A DNA stretch of 7,943 nt from Dysgonamonadaceae bacterium (GTDB lineage Bacteria > Bacteroidota > Bacteroidia > Bacteroidales > Azobacteroidaceae). This document shows, piece after piece, positions 7,020 to 7,943 of the stretch (position 1 is the first letter of the stretch; every line of letters begins with the position of its first letter). A program made the position numbers and the translations under genes. The stretch lies in contig JAIRSN010000117.1 of assembly GCA_031255425.1 (NCBI GenBank), forward strand, positions 1 to 7,943. The letters are read 5' to 3'. The notes below the pieces were generated by a model. The model had not been told where the DNA came from and ran no database searches. It was given only the letters and a program-made list of their open reading frames with translations.

Positions 7020-7943
7020 CTATTCTACGAAATCTTCCCATGGAATGTATGCTTCCCTGCCGTCGAGGAAGACTTCGCCAAGGGCTGCCATTAGCGGGAA
7101 GTCGCGGATGTCCACAGTCCCGCGTTTCGACATGCTGCGGAGCGCGACCGCAAGCCGCTCGATGATGACGTTCGATTCGAGCGTGATGCCTTCCAGTTCC
7201 TTCAGAGCTTCCGGCAGGGTCAGGCCGCGACCCAGCAAAACGCCGAGCCTGCGCGTGCGCCCGCTGAAAGTCGTCACATACAAATCGCCGATGCCCACGT
7301 ACAGGGCGCCGTCGCTACCTGCAAGCAGCCGCAGCATCTTCTGCATCTCCAGAGTCGCCTGGCCGAACACCGCCGCCTGTGAGTTGTAGTGCTCTTTGCT
7401 GTCGATGCCGTTGTATTTCTCGTTCAGCCCCACAGCTACGGTCACGCCCAGGGCATAAGCATTCTTCAATGCCACTGCGCTCTCCACGCCCATGACGTCG
7501 GTCGAGATGCTGATGTGGTAATAAGCCGTTTCCATCATCTCTTTCAGCCGTTGCAGTACACCGGTATCATCGCCGCAGAAGGTAACAACCGACGGGTCGC
7601 GGGCGACCAGTTCATAGCTTGTGCATGGCCCGCCGATGGCATTCAGGCACAGTTTACGCGGTGCGGAATGCCGTTGCCAGTATTCGGGATAGGAAATCAG
7701 GTTACCGTCTCCACCGTCGATAAGCCCTTTGGTAACCGACAGAACGGGCAGGTTCTCCGGTACGAGCGGAAGGATCTTCCCGGCAAACCAGTCAACCCCG
7801 AAGCTGCTCACCCCGCAAATCAGCAGGTCGGCCCCGGCGAGGGCGTTTGTCACTTCTTCTATTTGATAATACTCAATGCCGGAAGGAAAATCCTTCGTGA
7901 ACTTGGGATGCCTGTCTGTACTGCGGCACTCGTCGATGATCTC
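7020..7943 (-). CDS. Divergent NAD(P)-dependent glycerol-3-phosphate dehydrogenase family protein (GpsA-like), 5' end outside window
   Basis: 308 codons are visible in an open frame reaching the right edge. By comparison with E. coli GpsA about 40-45 N-terminal residues, including the GxGxxG nucleotide loop, lie outside. A GTG at 7853 is internal, not the start. Visible marks of the family, numbered from the edge: SVTKGL with Lys72, NAIGGPCTSYEL (101-112), ALKNAYALG with catalytic Lys160-Asn161, GIGDLYVT (217-224) with Asp220, and GRTRRLG (228-234). Standard GpsA reduces dihydroxyacetone phosphate to sn-glycerol-3-phosphate or the reverse. Differences from classical GpsA are GGPCTSYE instead of GPxFAxE, an Asn-to-Thr change in the phosphate-binding Arg-Asn pair (Arg229-Thr230), and a longer loop after the catalytic helix (NEKYNGIDSKEHYNSQ). 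It lies 43 bases upstream of mtlA. It may serve G3P use with GlpQ and GlpT, or act on another polyol phosphate such as that made by MtlA. I leave the symbol blank for this reason. Confidence 0.82.
   Translation of the reverse strand, partial: EIIDECRSTDRHPKFTKDFPSGIEYYQIEEVTNALAGADLLICGVSSFGVDWFAGKILPLVPENLPVLSVTKGLIDGGDGNLISYPEYWQRHSAPRKLCLNAIGGPCTSYELVARDPSVVTFCGDDTGVLQRLKEMMETAYYHISISTDVMGVESAVALKNAYALGVTVAVGLNEKYNGIDSKEHYNSQAAVFGQATLEMQKMLRLLAGSDGALYVGIGDLYVTTFSGRTRRLGVLLGRGLTLPEALKELEGITLESNVIIERLAVALRSMSKRGTVDIRDFPLMAALGEVFLDGREAYIPWEDFVE

Overview
The window is a run of seven genes, all transcribed from the minus strand, so in transcription order it reads from the right edge to the left. 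The order is: a dehydrogenase of the glycerol-3-phosphate dehydrogenase (GpsA) family whose N-terminus lies beyond the right edge; a mannitol-type PTS permease EIICBA (mtlA); HPr (ptsH); Enzyme I (ptsI); a lipoprotein glycerophosphodiester phosphodiesterase (glpQ-like); an organophosphate:phosphate antiporter of the GlpT/UhpT type; and a secreted beta-propeller-like protein of unknown function. Gaps between them are 43, 6, -4, 5, 22 and 53 bases (the 22 uses my preferred antiporter start). No convincing promoter or terminator lies between genes, so one long operon with its promoter beyond the right edge is the simplest reading (inference).

Organism: most likely a member of the Bacteroidota, probably Bacteroidales. 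The support is indirect: an FAQ-type signal peptide cleavage site, a lipoprotein GDPD without an acidic surface-export signal after its cysteine, and several starts with no Shine-Dalgarno sequence. Two starts (mtlA and the antiporter) do have good Shine-Dalgarno sequences, so the assignment is tentative. Base composition looks moderately GC-rich by eye.

Right part (about 4937-6976): a complete PTS phosphorelay. Enzyme I (His182) takes phosphate from PEP and passes it to HPr (His17), then to the IIA (His506) and IIB (Cys363) sites of the permease, which imports and phosphorylates a hexitol, most likely mannitol. General PTS proteins encoded beside one permease suggest a self-contained system. 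No mannitol-1-phosphate dehydrogenase of the usual MtlD type and no MtlR regulator is visible. The dehydrogenase just upstream of mtlA is a divergent GpsA relative.

Left part (about 1095-3333): a periplasm-facing lipoprotein GDPD and a GlpT-like antiporter form a short route in which glycerophosphodiesters are cut to glycerol-3-phosphate, which is imported in exchange for phosphate. A true GpsA could then oxidise it to dihydroxyacetone phosphate. The PTS genes therefore sit between a possible G3P dehydrogenase and the G3P-generating and importing genes.

Left edge (1-234): no convincing gene. It begins with 2.6 copies of a 42-bp tandem repeat containing a dyad; the array may continue beyond the window.
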